Shown here piece after piece: positions 17,760 through 26,911 of a stretch of 64,000 nt of DNA. Within the stretch, counting starts at the first letter, position 1. Each line of letters opens with the position of its first letter. The stretch spans positions 1 to 64,000 of the forward strand of contig JAABST010000020.1 of assembly GCA_011390275.1 (NCBI GenBank). Reading direction: 5' to 3'. Below the pieces are notes generated by a model. It saw only the letters and a program-made list of their open reading frames with translations. It made no database searches and had not been told where the DNA came from. The position numbers and the translations under genes are program-made. The stretch is from Geitlerinema sp. S16 (lineage in GTDB: Bacteria > Cyanobacteriota > Cyanobacteriia > Cyanobacteriales > Geitlerinemataceae).

Positions 17760-18848
17760 GTGGAAACGTCCGTGCCGCTTAGCGTCGAATCCGTACTCGA
17801 TGTGCTCAAACCCGTCGAAGATCCCGAGCTGCGCAAGAGTCTCGTCGCGCTCAATATGATTCGGAATGTAGCGATCGAAGCGGGGAACGTCTCGTTTACG
17901 CTGGTTTTGACCACACCCGCCTGTCCGCTCAAGGAACTGATCGTCGATGACTGCAAGCGTGCGGTCAAAACCCTGGACGGCGTCACCGATGTACAGGTTG
18001 AGGTCACGGCAGAAACGCCAACCCAGGCCGCGATCCCCGATCGTCAGGGCATTGACGGCGTGAAAAACATTGTGGCGATTTCCAGCGGCAAAGGCGGCGT
18101 GGGCAAGAGCAGCGTGGCGGTGAATGTCGCGGTAGCTCTGGCGCAGACGGGCGCAAAAGTCGGCCTGCTGGATGCGGATATTTATGGGCCGAATGGGCCG
18201 ACGATGCTGGGTCTGGGCGATGCGAAGGTGATGGTTCAGGCGGGCGCGGATGGAAAAGAGGTGCTGGAACCGGCGTTTAACCACGGCGTGAAGCTGGTTT
18301 CGATGGCGTTTTTGATCGATCGCGATCAGCCCGTGATCTGGCGTGGCCCGATGCTCAACGGCGTCATTCGCCAGTTTCTCTACCAGGTGAGCTGGGGCGA
18401 TTTGGACTATCTGATCGTTGATATGCCGCCGGGAACCGGGGATGCCCAGCTCACGCTGGCGCAGGCTGTACCGATGGCGGGCGTGGCGATCGTCACGACG
18501 CCCCAGGAGGTCGCCCTGCTCGACTCGCGCAAAGGCTTAAAGATGTTCGAGCAATTGGGCGTCCCGGTGCTGGGAATTATCGAAAATATGAGCTATTTCA
18601 TTCCCCCGGATCTACCCGATCGTCAATATGACATTTTTGGCTCCGGTGGCGGCCTGCGCACGGCGAACGAGCTTGGGGTTGATTTACTCGGCTGCGTTCC
18701 GCTCGAAATTCCCCTACGGGAGGGGGGAGATAGCGGCGTACCGATCGTGGTCTCGCAGCCTGAATCCGCTTCGGCTCAAGCCTTGAAAAAAATCGCCGGT
18801 CAGATTGCGGCGAAGGTGTCCGTGGCGGCACTGCGCGATCGCATCTAG
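17760..18848 (+). CDS. mrp: Mrp/ApbC family iron-sulfur carrier P-loop ATPase
   Basis: A 362-residue Mrp/ApbC protein, an Fe-S cluster carrier of the ParA-like ATPase family. An N-terminal MIP18/DUF59 domain (VLDVLKPVEDPELRKSLV; about 10-80) is followed by the deviant Walker A SSGKGGVGKSS at about 105-115, DADIYGPNGPT, and MPPGTGDAQLT. After ENMSYF the usual CPxC pair is absent; the chain reads IPPDLPDRQYDIFGSGGG. I chose the GTG at 17760 because AGAGGA sits 8 bp upstream and the domain begins soon after; the frame itself opens at 17679. rodA follows 45 bp later on the same strand. Confidence 0.9.
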   Translation: METSVPLSVESVLDVLKPVEDPELRKSLVALNMIRNVAIEAGNVSFTLVLTTPACPLKELIVDDCKRAVKTLDGVTDVQVEVTAETPTQAAIPDRQGIDGVKNIVAISSGKGGVGKSSVAVNVAVALAQTGAKVGLLDADIYGPNGPTMLGLGDAKVMVQAGADGKEVLEPAFNHGVKLVSMAFLIDRDQPVIWRGPMLNGVIRQFLYQVSWGDLDYLIVDMPPGTGDAQLTLAQAVPMAGVAIVTTPQEVALLDSRKGLKMFEQLGVPVLGIIENMSYFIPPDLPDRQYDIFGSGGGLRTANELGVDLLGCVPLEIPLREGGDSGVPIVVSQPESASAQALKKIAGQIAAKVSVAALRDRI

Positions 18849-18893
18849 CGATCCCAGCCCGTTTTGTCTCGACTGCTCTCTTCAGTTCCCTTT

Positions 18894-20159
18894 ATGACCA
18901 ACCGATTGTCTAATTCTCGCTTTTCCATGGCTTCATCGCGATCGTGGTTTGCACCGTGGTCTGACATCGATGTTCCCCTATTTGTGTTTGCGATCGTCCT
19001 AACCGCGATCTCGGGGATCGCCATTCGCAGCACCCAAAATGCCCAGCCCTACACGGACTGGTGGCAACATTGGGTCATGGGCGGTATCGGACTGGCCTGT
19101 GCGCTGATCATTGCGCGTTGGCGTTATGAAACCTTGATGCAGTGGCGCTGGGTGGTCTATGGCCTGACGAATTTGTCGCTGTTGGCGGTGAAGTTTGTCG
19201 GGACATCAGGGCTAGGGGCGCAGCGATGGATTTCGATCGGTGGATTTCACATCCAGCCTTCGGAGTTCGCCAAGGTGGGAGCCATTATTACGCTGGCCGC
19301 CATTTTAGAGGGACGCAATGCCTCAACCATGCCGGAAGTGGCCAAAGCCCTGGCGATTGTTGGCATTCCTTGGGGTTTGGTCTTTCTTCAGCCCGATTTG
19401 GGGACTTCGTTAGTCTTCGGCGCGATCGCCATCACGATGCTCTATTGGGCGAATGTCAATCCAGGCTGGTTGATTTTGCTCGTGTCGCCCTTGATCTCGG
19501 CGATTTTGTTTAGCATTGCCCTACCCGTCTGGTTTGTCTGGCTCTTGGCAATGACTGTTGTGGCGTGGTTGTCGCTACCCAATCGCTGGCTCGGTTCGAT
19601 CGTGGCTTTGGCCGTTAATTTGGTCTCAGGCAAGCTCGGTCTAATGTTTTGGGGCTTGCTCAAGGATTATCAAAAAGACCGACTCATTCTTTTTCTTGAT
19701 CCAAGCAAAGATCCGCTCGGTGGCGGCTATCACCTAATTCAGTCGCGCATTGCGATCGGGGCGGGCGAGATGTGGGGACGCGGCCTAGAGCAGGGAACCC
19801 AAACCCAAGGCGGTTTTATTCCCGAGCAGCATACCGACTTTATTTTTTCGGCGATCGGCGAAGAGTTTGGCTTTATTGGCTGCGCGGTGATTTTGCTGCT
19901 GTTTTGGGGGGTCTGTCTGCGGTTAACGGTCGTGGCTCAGAATGCGAAGGATAATTTCGGATCGCTGATCGCGATCGGCGTGATGGCGATGATTTTCTTT
20001 CAGGTCATGGTCAATATCTGCATGACGATCGGTCTGGCTCCCGTGACGGGGATTCCCTTGCCGTGGATGAGTTACGGGCGGTCGGCTATGCTAACCAATT
20101 TCATCGCGATCGGACTTGTCGGCTCGATCGCCAATCACCGACAGCGATTAAAGTTTTAG
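18894..20159 (+). CDS. rodA: RodA/FtsW-type SEDS peptidoglycan glycosyltransferase
   Basis: A 421-residue multi-pass membrane protein of the SEDS family, which polymerises lipid II for cell wall elongation. About ten hydrophobic segments are visible. Family signatures include GAQRWISIGGFHIQPSEFAK, QPDLGTSLVFGA, and near the C-terminus GFIPEQHTDFIFSAIGEEFG plus GIPLPWMSYGRSAMLTN. These fit RodA rather than FtsW. Start choice is open between ATG 18894 and ATG 18927; TTG 18864 also exists. The preceding mrp gene is 45 bp upstream, so cotranscription is plausible. Confidence 0.9.
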   Translation: MTNRLSNSRFSMASSRSWFAPWSDIDVPLFVFAIVLTAISGIAIRSTQNAQPYTDWWQHWVMGGIGLACALIIARWRYETLMQWRWVVYGLTNLSLLAVKFVGTSGLGAQRWISIGGFHIQPSEFAKVGAIITLAAILEGRNASTMPEVAKALAIVGIPWGLVFLQPDLGTSLVFGAIAITMLYWANVNPGWLILLVSPLISAILFSIALPVWFVWLLAMTVVAWLSLPNRWLGSIVALAVNLVSGKLGLMFWGLLKDYQKDRLILFLDPSKDPLGGGYHLIQSRIAIGAGEMWGRGLEQGTQTQGGFIPEQHTDFIFSAIGEEFGFIGCAVILLLFWGVCLRLTVVAQNAKDNFGSLIAIGVMAMIFFQVMVNICMTIGLAPVTGIPLPWMSYGRSAMLTNFIAIGLVGSIANHRQRLKF

Positions 20160-20215
20160 GCGGTCTGTCCATTTGTCCGTCAGGAGAAATTCTCCACGAC
20201 ATATGTCTTCGGGTA

Positions 20216-20241
20216 GGGTGGGCATTGCCCACCACGATCAA
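20216..20241. repeat. Partial copy of the GGGTGGGC palindromic repeat
   Basis: GGGTGGGCATTGCCCACCACGATCA-like sequence preceded by TA (20214-20215) matches the left half of the element at 4257-4322. The matching right half is not visible. Confidence 0.6.
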
Positions 20242-20265
20242 CTCGCGAATCGTTATCCGTTTTGC

Positions 20266-20301
20266 CCGATAAGGGTTCTACGATTAATGGATAAAATGCC
20301 C
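20266..20301. mobile_element. Degenerate end of the MITE found at 31985-32109
   Basis: Bases 20266-20288 are an exact reverse complement of 31998-32020 (23 bp). The following ATGGATAAAATGCCC is a decayed form of the terminal inverted repeat, ending against CTA at 20301-20303. That CTA is the complement of the TAG stop codon of the gene 20301-20804. The other end of the element is missing. Confidence 0.65.
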
Positions 20302-20804
20302 TAGGAACGCGCTTCCCAGTCCGAATTAATCGACTCTTCGAGCTTGAATAGCTCGGGCTGAACCTCAAAACAATAAATCGGATTTCCCCCAATGCTGACC
20401 TCGACCTCAGCATCAAACACCTGCGCTTGCAGCTTTAAATAATCCTTAGCAGAATCTCCGGGCAGGTCTGCCTCCATCGCAAACTGCAACAGCGAGACCC
20501 GCCCGTTGTTTTGCTTTAAGAGTCGAAATAAAGTCGCCTGTAGCTTTTGGCGCTGGGCTTGGCTGAGGGCGATCGAGTCCCGTTGATGCTGCCGTACCAA
20601 ACTCCACATCAGCCAGCCCGCGATCCCCGTTGGCGGTAGCCCGATCGCCATGATCACGATCGAGAGCTGCCGAACGGTTTCACTACCATCGAGCAGACCA
20701 TACCCGGCCAACACAACGATCGGCGCACCAACGGAAAATAAAACGCCCGCGCCAATCTTTTTGAAAAATTTCAGCGTACCGGCAAGGGAATCGACGGAGT
20801 TCAT
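20301..20804 (-). CDS. Membrane protein with two N-terminal helices and a winged-helix-like tail
   Basis: A 167-residue protein from ATG 20804 (MNSVDSLAG). Two hydrophobic segments lie at about 17-37 and 44-68. The rest is soluble, with RQKLQATLFRLLKQNNGRVSLLQFAMEADLPGDSAKDYL resembling a small winged-helix fold, and ends in a short strand-rich part (VEVSIGGNPIYCFEV). I recall similar unnamed proteins in cyanobacteria but no function. Its TAG stop is shared with the edge of a degenerate MITE. Confidence 0.65.
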   Translation of the reverse strand: MNSVDSLAGTLKFFKKIGAGVLFSVGAPIVVLAGYGLLDGSETVRQLSIVIMAIGLPPTGIAGWLMWSLVRQHQRDSIALSQAQRQKLQATLFRLLKQNNGRVSLLQFAMEADLPGDSAKDYLKLQAQVFDAEVEVSIGGNPIYCFEVQPELFKLEESINSDWEARS

Positions 20805-20918
20805 AAGTCCGGGGCTCGGTCGGCAAGGGTAAGGATCACCTCTAATTCTAAAGTGACGATCGCCCTGGGAGCCTGCCAACGTCTTGGGGGATATCCGCCA
20901 GACCGACCCGCCCGCGAC

Positions 20919-22058
20919 TTAATCCCGGATTTGTACCGGCATGACCAGGTGAGTCATTTTCGTGCCGCCCAGGGGCGTAATGATGACCGGTGATGTGGGC
21001 GTGTTGAGCTGGAGCTGCACTTCGGTGGATTGTAGGTTGCGCAGCGATTCCATTACGTAGCGGACGTTAAAGGCGATCGTCAGGCCACCGCCAACCAGTT
21101 GGACGTTTAACGATTCCTTGCCGCTGCCCACGTCAGCCGCGTCAACGCTCAAGGCTAGGGTTTGGCTTTTGTCGTCGAGCGTGAATTTAACGATGTTGTT
21201 TTTGCGATCGGCGATGACCGCGATCCGCTCTAGGGTGCTGAGGAGCTGACGGCGATCGACGCTCACCTGAGTCGCGAATTGCTGCGGGATCAGTTGGCGA
21301 TAGGCAGGATAAGACCCGTCTAATTTACGGCTCGTCACGCGCTGATCATCGAGTTCAAAGACCACCTGGCTATCGTCAAAATGTAGCTTTACCGCTTCGT
21401 CGCCATTGTGCTTGGCGATCGCCCGTTCCAGTTCCCGCAACGCATTCGCCGGGATCGTCACGGCCACATCCTTGAGCGACTCATCCGCCGCCGCGTCATC
21501 GTCGATCGTTTCCACCACGGCGAGACGGTGACCATCGGTAGCCGCAAACTCCAGACCATGATCGCCCATCGACAGGTGAACGCCGGTCAAGACCTGCTTG
21601 GTTTCGTCGCCACTGGTCGAAAATAGGGTTCCGCGCAATCCCTCGATCAGGGTCTCAACGCCGATCGTGATCGTCTTGCCATCGTCGATCGACGGCAGTT
21701 CGGGGAATTCTTCCGAACTCATCCCACGTAGCTCGTAGTTGCCCGTGAGACAGGTCAGCGTCGTTAACGTGGCCTCCGGCTTGTTCTCCAGCGAGATCGG
21801 CCCATCCGGAAGACGCGACACAATATCATTGAGCAGCTTGGCGGGAATGGCGATCTCGCCGCTTTCGTCTACCGTTGCAGTGAAGCTAGTCCGAATCCCC
21901 AAACTGAGGTCAAACGCCGTCAGTTGGACGCGCTGGCTGTCGGCATCAGCAAACAGGCGGATGTTGGCCAAGACCGGGTGCGTGGGGCGGGACGGGACGG
22001 CGTGAATGGCCAGCGATAGGTTGTTGTTGAGCGTCGAGCGATCGCAGGTCAGCTTCAT
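20919..22058 (-). CDS. dnaN: DNA polymerase III beta subunit (sliding clamp)
   Basis: A 379-residue sliding clamp. The three-domain clamp pattern is clear: LAIHAVPSRPTHPVLANI near residue 15-32, LTAFDLSLGIRTSF, then TDGHRLAVVE in the middle domain and RKLDGSYPAYRQLIP after it. The C-terminus ends TKMTHLVMPVQI, close to the usual clamp ending VMPMRL. It encircles DNA and tethers replicative polymerase and repair factors. No dnaA or recF is adjacent, as is common in cyanobacteria, so this does not mark an origin. Confidence 0.95.
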   Translation of the reverse strand: MKLTCDRSTLNNNLSLAIHAVPSRPTHPVLANIRLFADADSQRVQLTAFDLSLGIRTSFTATVDESGEIAIPAKLLNDIVSRLPDGPISLENKPEATLTTLTCLTGNYELRGMSSEEFPELPSIDDGKTITIGVETLIEGLRGTLFSTSGDETKQVLTGVHLSMGDHGLEFAATDGHRLAVVETIDDDAAADESLKDVAVTIPANALRELERAIAKHNGDEAVKLHFDDSQVVFELDDQRVTSRKLDGSYPAYRQLIPQQFATQVSVDRRQLLSTLERIAVIADRKNNIVKFTLDDKSQTLALSVDAADVGSGKESLNVQLVGGGLTIAFNVRYVMESLRNLQSTEVQLQLNTPTSPVIITPLGGTKMTHLVMPVQIRD

Positions 22059-22257
22059 ATCAATTGAGCGGAAGGCTATGGTGAAAAGGGAGGAGACAGA
22101 AGAAAAATCGTACGTCTACTTTGCGATCGATGCAATTGCCTTCACGAGAAGTTGTGCCATGATCACGGCTCGGACAGAGGCTGTATGCGATTGTTCGAGT
22201 CAATCTCGCCGAAATAACCCTTAAATAACCCTTTAAAGGTTCTAACTATTCAATTCA

Positions 22258-23061
22258 ATGACGATTTCGATCTATCAAGTTGATGCATTCAGCGATCGAC
22301 CCTTTAGCGGCAATCCTGCTGCTGTGTGTTTGCTCAATGATGAGCGGGATGATGCCTGGATGCAGGCCATGGCCGCTGAAATGAATTTGTCGGAGACCGC
22401 GTTTCCAAAGCGTTTGGACGATCGCCGGGTCTCTCTACGGTGGTTTACGCCGACCCTGGAGGTGGATTTGTGCGGTCATGCCACTCTGGCATCCGCTCAT
22501 GTTTTATGGGAGAGTGGCGCGTTCGATCTCGCGGACACCATTGAATTTGAGACGATCAGCGGTTTGTTATTTGCACGGCGTCTTGATGATTGGATCGAAC
22601 TTGATTTTCCCGCTCAATCGGTACGATCGCTCAATCCCGTTCCGTCAATTTTACTCGATGGTTTAGGGCTATCCGAAGCCGAGTTCGTTGGTACGGATGG
22701 TGTTGATTATGTTGTTGAGCTGGATAAGGCGGCGACGGTGCGTCAGCTCATACCGAATCAAATGCTATTGGAACGTCTGCCCGTTCGCGGCATCACCGTG
22801 ACCGCGCAGGCGGATGATGATGATCGCTATGACTTCATTTCACGCTTTTTCGCACCGGCGGCGGGCATTCCCGAAGACCCCGTGACCGGATCGTCTCACT
22901 GTAGTCTTGCTGTGTATTGGGCATCGCGTTTGCATAAAACAGACTTTTTGGCCTACCAAGCGTCCACCCGAGGTGGCGTGTTGAAGGTGTCGTTGGTGGG
23001 CGATCGGGTGAAACTGTGCGGTAAAGCCGTTACGGTTTTTTCGGGTGATGTTCGCGCTTGA
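22258..23061 (+). CDS. PhzF family isomerase-like protein
   Basis: A 267-residue PhzF-type protein. Signatures are QVDAFSDRPFSGNPAAVCLL at the start, MNLSETAF with the catalytic Glu (about residue 45), WFTPTLEVDLCGHATLASAHVL, and in the second half EDPVTGSSHCSLAVYW. The fold is the diaminopimelate epimerase-like two-domain type. PhzF of phenazine synthesis is the only well-studied member; substrates of most members, including this one, are unknown. Length is normal. Confidence 0.88.
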   Translation: MTISIYQVDAFSDRPFSGNPAAVCLLNDERDDAWMQAMAAEMNLSETAFPKRLDDRRVSLRWFTPTLEVDLCGHATLASAHVLWESGAFDLADTIEFETISGLLFARRLDDWIELDFPAQSVRSLNPVPSILLDGLGLSEAEFVGTDGVDYVVELDKAATVRQLIPNQMLLERLPVRGITVTAQADDDDRYDFISRFFAPAAGIPEDPVTGSSHCSLAVYWASRLHKTDFLAYQASTRGGVLKVSLVGDRVKLCGKAVTVFSGDVRA

Positions 23062-23170
23062 CGGTCGGGCAAAGCGCGTTGGTTAATGTGAGTTCTGGTT
23101 AAGTAAATTGGCTAAAATCTAGTGGCTAAAATCTAGAGTCGTCCGTAAGGTGTTGCTTTATTGTGGCTAG

Positions 23171-23275
23171 ACCCTCTTCCCCCAGCCCCTTCTCCCAAAA
23201 CGGGAGAGGGGGAGAAAGATTTTAAGGGTCAAAGTCCCTCGCCCTTGTAAGGGAGAGGGATTTAGGGAGAGGGAG
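23171..23275. repeat. Palindromic repeat of the CCCCAGCCCCTTCTCCC family
   Basis: The core CCCCCAGCCCCTTCTCCC pairs with a G-rich half, and AAAGTCCCTC with GAGAGGGATTTAGG in the second half. A related copy lies inside the MITE at 53023-53163. This family is common in cyanobacterial intergenic DNA. It lies between convergent genes and may terminate transcription. Confidence 0.7.
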
Positions 23276-23328
23276 AGCCGTAATAGCAAGGATTCCTTAA
23301 CCCGAACTCACGATGATTGCTGCGATCG

Positions 23329-24603
23329 CTACGATCGCGGCTGGAGCGTCTGCGTGGTCACGGGTAGCGTTAAGGTGCGATCGCTGCGTCGGATTTGGAA
23401 GCGTAACGTTTGTCCGACCTCGCTGGCATCAACCACACGCTGCACATCTTCCGCCGTTGTAATCGTCTCGCGATCGATCGCCGTAATCACATCACCGCGA
23501 CGCAATCCCGCTTCGACCGATGGCGTATCGGGGACAACGCCCACAATCAGCACGCCATTAATTTCAGGCAGCATGATCGTTGCGTTTGGGTCGGCATTGT
23601 TTTCGCGAGCATTGTCAGCGGTAAACGTCCGCATCTGAATGCCGATGAACGGATGATCGATCGACTCGCCCCGTGCAAGCTGATCTTTGACGGCTTTCAC
23701 GGTATCGATCGGAATGGCGAACCCAATCCCCATCGCGTCCGCACGAATTGCGGTATTAATGCCGATGACGTTGCCCTGAGCGTCAAGCAGGGGGCCGCCC
23801 GAGTTTCCGGGGTTGATCGCCGCGTCGGTTTGAATGAAATCGAGACGTTTTTCGGGAATGCCCGCTTGGACGCTCGATCGCTTCAACGTGCTGACGATCC
23901 CCAGGGTGACGGTGTTATCGAGACCGAGGGGATTGCCCACCGCGATCGCCCAGTCGCCAACCCGCACTCGGCTGCTATTTCCGAGAGGAGCCAGCGGCAG
24001 TTCGTCACGACCAGCATCAATTTTGACCACAGCCAAATCGGTGACACTATCAACCCCTTTGACCTCGCCTTCAAATTCGCGCCCATCTTTGAGCGTCACA
24101 GTGACGCGATCGGCCTGATTCACCACGTGGGCATTGGTCAAAATCGTGCCGGAATGATCGATGATGAAGCCCGATCCCTGGCCGCGCTGGAGTTGCTCCC
24201 GTGGCATTGAGGGCAGATCGCCGCCAAAGAACTGGCGGAAAAACGGGTCATCGAGGAACGGATCGGCGCTGCGCGTGATGGTGCGCTCGGTGTCGATCCG
24301 CACGACGGCGGGGCCGACTCGATCGACGGCAGCCGTCACGAAGCTACTGGGCGCATCGGGGATCGCGACAGTCGCGTTTGTTTCGGCTTTGGCGTCGGTC
24401 TTGGCTTCGGCCTTGTTAGCTGTTTCAATGGGCATCGCGATCGCCGTTTTGACGGCTTCGTCTACACCATTGGGCGCAGCTTGGCTGGCGCGAGTTCCCA
24501 TGAGATTCAAGCCCAGCAGGACGCACAGACTAAGACCGATCGCACGATTTGACCAGCGTTTGAGCTGGGCGAACACGGTGCGCGAAAACGAATGTAATCG
24601 CAT
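23329..24603 (-). CDS. HtrA/HhoA-type serine protease with one PDZ domain
   Basis: A 424-residue exported trypsin-like protease. ATG 24603 (MRLHSFSR) starts a signal or anchor segment (about 18-35) ending near SQAAP. The catalytic triad is His in TNAHVV, Asp in VTDLAVVKID, and Ser in INPGNSGGPL. One PDZ domain follows (about 320-415). Cyanobacteria typically carry HhoA, HhoB and HtrA paralogues for periplasmic protein quality control under light or heat stress; sequence alone does not settle which one this is. The Ala/Lys/Thr-rich linker after the signal is long. Confidence 0.93.
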   Translation of the reverse strand: MRLHSFSRTVFAQLKRWSNRAIGLSLCVLLGLNLMGTRASQAAPNGVDEAVKTAIAMPIETANKAEAKTDAKAETNATVAIPDAPSSFVTAAVDRVGPAVVRIDTERTITRSADPFLDDPFFRQFFGGDLPSMPREQLQRGQGSGFIIDHSGTILTNAHVVNQADRVTVTLKDGREFEGEVKGVDSVTDLAVVKIDAGRDELPLAPLGNSSRVRVGDWAIAVGNPLGLDNTVTLGIVSTLKRSSVQAGIPEKRLDFIQTDAAINPGNSGGPLLDAQGNVIGINTAIRADAMGIGFAIPIDTVKAVKDQLARGESIDHPFIGIQMRTFTADNARENNADPNATIMLPEINGVLIVGVVPDTPSVEAGLRRGDVITAIDRETITTAEDVQRVVDASEVGQTLRFQIRRSDRTLTLPVTTQTLQPRS

Positions 24604-24996
24604 GGATATTGTGTGTTGAGAGTTGTTAGAGAGACCAACGGAACTGGAGCGAACCTGCGGCTCAGAGGGGGAACGAGGCTGAAACCGTCTGCTCACGGGA
24701 TGATTGGCAATGAAGAGTTAACTCGTCTGGGTCGAGATCGCTGTGGCGCGATCGCTAGATTGAGATCACTGGATCGAGATCGCAACGCCACATCCCAAAT
24801 CGCAACGCCAAATCGTGAAACTTCAGCCATAGGATCAGTAAAGCAAAGTGTGTGACGTGCGCGAAGATCGGGAAAGTACGGCCTTCACCACCCAAAACTG
24901 GAGAGTCTGAAGACTGGAAAGTCGGCTGGCCGCGTTGGGGGGATTGCCGCTCATTTGGGCGAGTTGAGGCAAGTTGAAGGTCGGTGGGATCGTTGG
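24604..24996. other. Intergenic region upstream of htrA-like gene
   Basis: About 390 bp between two minus-strand genes. It contains two short direct repeats of ATCGCAACGCCA (about 24778-24815) and should include the promoter of the protease. No coding frame is convincing. Confidence 0.4.
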
Positions 24997-25917
24997 CTAA
25001 ACTTCCACATCGATCGCCAACTGATAGAGTTCTCGCCGAGATTGTTGCGTGTGTTGGGCGAGCTGCTGGCACGCTTGCGATCGCGAGAGTCCTTCATCTC
25101 CGATCAGCCGCTGCAATTCGGCTTTTAGCTCGGCCTCGGACAAGATGGGCATCTCGGCTGGCAGCGCACCGGCGATCGTCAGGGTGTATTCCCCTTGCGG
25201 CTTGCGCGTGGCATAGAGTTCCACCGCGCCTGCGAGGGAACCGCGCCAAATTTCTTCGTAGCGTTTCGTCAGCTCCCGCCCGATCGCAATCTGGCGATCG
25301 TCGCCGCAAACCCGCGCCAAATCCGCGAGGGTCTGACAAATTCGGTGCGGCGCTTCGTACAAAATCGTGGTGCGCGTCTCCCGCGCCAGCGTTTCTAGGC
25401 TTAACCGTCGCGGTTTCGTTTTCGTCGGTAAAAACCCATCAAAGGCAAAGCGATCGCTATCGAGACCCGACACGCTCAAGGCCGTAATACTGGCACTAAC
25501 GCCGGGGATCGGCACGATCGTGATCCCCGCTGCGGCGCAGGCCGCCACCAGATCCCCCCCCGGATCGGAAATCCCCGGCATCCCCGCATCCGTCACCACC
25601 GCGATCGACTCACCCCGCTGCAAACGTTCGATCAATCTAGGGGTTTGCTTGGTGCGATTGTGCTGGTGGTAACTCAGTTGTCGCGTCGTGATCTGGAAAT
25701 GCTGAAGCAGTCGAGCCGTATGGCGAGTATCTTCGGCGGCGATCGCATCGACCGCTTGCAAAATCCGCACCGCACGAAACGTCATATCCTCCAGATTGCC
25801 GATCGGCGTTCCCACGACATACAACGTGCCGCTCGGTGGGCTGGATAACGACGGGTCTAAAGTCTCCGCTGAGATCTCAGAAGGCGTCATTGGGTCAGGG
25901 TTTGGGGCGATCGTCAC
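24997..25917 (-). CDS. rsmI: 16S rRNA (cytidine-1402-2'-O)-methyltransferase
   Basis: A 306-residue RsmI protein of the tetrapyrrole-methylase fold, which 2'-O-methylates C1402 in the ribosomal decoding centre. Seen are LYVVGTPIGNLEDMTFRAV at about 32-50, EDTRHTARLL, DAGMPGISDPG (about 110-120), and TTILYEAPHRI. The C-terminal extra domain ends in QSRRELYQLAIDVEV. A 30-residue nonconserved N-terminus precedes the fold, so a later start is possible. It stands alone on the minus strand, divergent from tRNA-Pro. Confidence 0.93.
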   Translation of the reverse strand: MTIAPNPDPMTPSEISAETLDPSLSSPPSGTLYVVGTPIGNLEDMTFRAVRILQAVDAIAAEDTRHTARLLQHFQITTRQLSYHQHNRTKQTPRLIERLQRGESIAVVTDAGMPGISDPGGDLVAACAAAGITIVPIPGVSASITALSVSGLDSDRFAFDGFLPTKTKPRRLSLETLARETRTTILYEAPHRICQTLADLARVCGDDRQIAIGRELTKRYEEIWRGSLAGAVELYATRKPQGEYTLTIAGALPAEMPILSEAELKAELQRLIGDEGLSRSQACQQLAQHTQQSRRELYQLAIDVEV

Positions 25918-25970
25918 AGTAAATTTCGCGGCATCATAATCATTCGTCTTTGATTTTCTATTGTATTTGG

Positions 25971-25998
25971 TCTTGGATTGTCAGCATCGTGCTATCCT
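25971..25998 (+). promoter_or_regulatory. Possible promoter of tRNA-Pro
   Basis: TATCCT at 25993-25998 is a fair -10 box 11 bp before the tRNA, with TCTTGG at 25971-25976 as a weak -35 at 16-bp spacing. Based on position and consensus only. Confidence 0.3.
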
Positions 25999-26009
25999 GT
26001 TTCAGGTTA

Positions 26010-26083
26010 CGGGATGTAGCGCAGCTTGGTAGCGCACTTCGTTCGGGACGAAGGGGCCGTGGGTTCGAATCCCGCCATCCCGA
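26010..26083 (+). tRNA. tRNA-Pro (anticodon CGG)
   Basis: A 74-base cloverleaf. The acceptor stem is CGGGATG/CATCCCG with discriminator A at 26083. The anticodon stem CTTCG/CGAAG encloses the loop TTCGGGA, giving anticodon CGG. The T arm is GTGGGTTCGAATCCCGC. CCA is not encoded. It reads proline CCG codons. Confidence 0.95.
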
Positions 26084-26109
26084 TTGGTTAGCGATAGCAT
26101 CAAAACAAT

Positions 26110-26152
26110 AAGAGCACGGTTAGAGCGGCGATGCGCCCCTAACCGTGCTCTT
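26110..26152. terminator. Hairpin between tRNA-Pro and the convergent 75-residue gene
   Basis: A perfect 14-bp stem, AAGAGCACGGTTAG (26110-26123) and CTAACCGTGCTCTT (26139-26152). On the minus strand it exits into ATTGTTTTG; on the plus strand the T tract is poor. It probably terminates the minus-strand gene and may also serve the tRNA. Confidence 0.7.
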
Positions 26153-26268
26153 GATCTATATCGCGATATCGTCATACGTTGCGATCGTCGTGTGCCCTGT
26201 TTATCGTTTGACCGATGGATTGATGCGTCAGTTTGGTGATCGCGATCACCCATCGGTCACTTTACTCG

Positions 26269-26496
26269 TTAGTAATACGAAGGCTCAAAATTGGCGGGAT
26301 CGTAGAGAAAGCGTGTCGCCGTTTCCTCTAGGCGATTAATCTGAAACAGATCGATCGTATTGCTGCGACGCAACGCTGCTAGGTAACCATCAAGATACAT
26401 TCTGAGATCATCGGCGCGGTAGCCGCGATCCCAAAGGTTGGTAAACGTATCCGTCAGGTGTTGATAGTGGCGTACGGTATCAGGATCTTGAAGCAT
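26269..26496 (-). CDS. Small conserved cyanobacterial protein (DUF6761-like)
   Basis: A 75-residue all-helical protein: MLQDPDTVRHYQHLTDTF, LWDRGYRADDLRMYLDGYL, then RLEETATRFLYDPANF. The pattern matches what I remember of DUF6761, a short family largely restricted to cyanobacteria; I cannot check this. No membrane segment or known motif. It stands alone. Confidence 0.7.
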   Translation of the reverse strand: MLQDPDTVRHYQHLTDTFTNLWDRGYRADDLRMYLDGYLAALRRSNTIDLFQINRLEETATRFLYDPANFEPSYY

Positions 26497-26911
26497 GATC
26501 GTGACCTCGTGGTAGGCGAAACAATGGGTGGTGTGGAAGACCGAAAACGAGCGGGATAATGTATAGCCAGCGATGCGAAATCGGCTTCAATAATTTCTAT
26601 TTTAAAGTGATGGTATCTACAGCTCCAACGATCGAGCTTCCTGAACTCCGCGATCGTGGGGATCAGGCTCGGTTGTTGTCATGTATTGAAGTCCGAATCT
26701 AACGGATGGTCATCGCTGCACGCGGACTGGCTTTATTCTGCCTGAGCCTGCGGATTGGCCATTTTCATCCCAGGGATGCCCCCAACAATTCGGACAAATT
26801 AGAATGAAGACAATCAAGCTGTTGTCCAAGTGCTATGTCAGCGATCGTGCGGCATAGAGCACAACAATGGCGCGAACATCCAATAATCTAACTGCGTTTT
26901 GGACGATAACA
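26497..26911. other. Intergenic region
   Basis: About 415 bp between divergent small genes, expected to hold both promoters. No repeat, hairpin or coding frame stands out. Confidence 0.4.

Noticed and set aside
20919..22058. Replication origin next to dnaN
   Set aside because: No dnaA, no DnaA-box cluster seen and no strand-skew change at this gene; cyanobacterial dnaN is often far from the origin.
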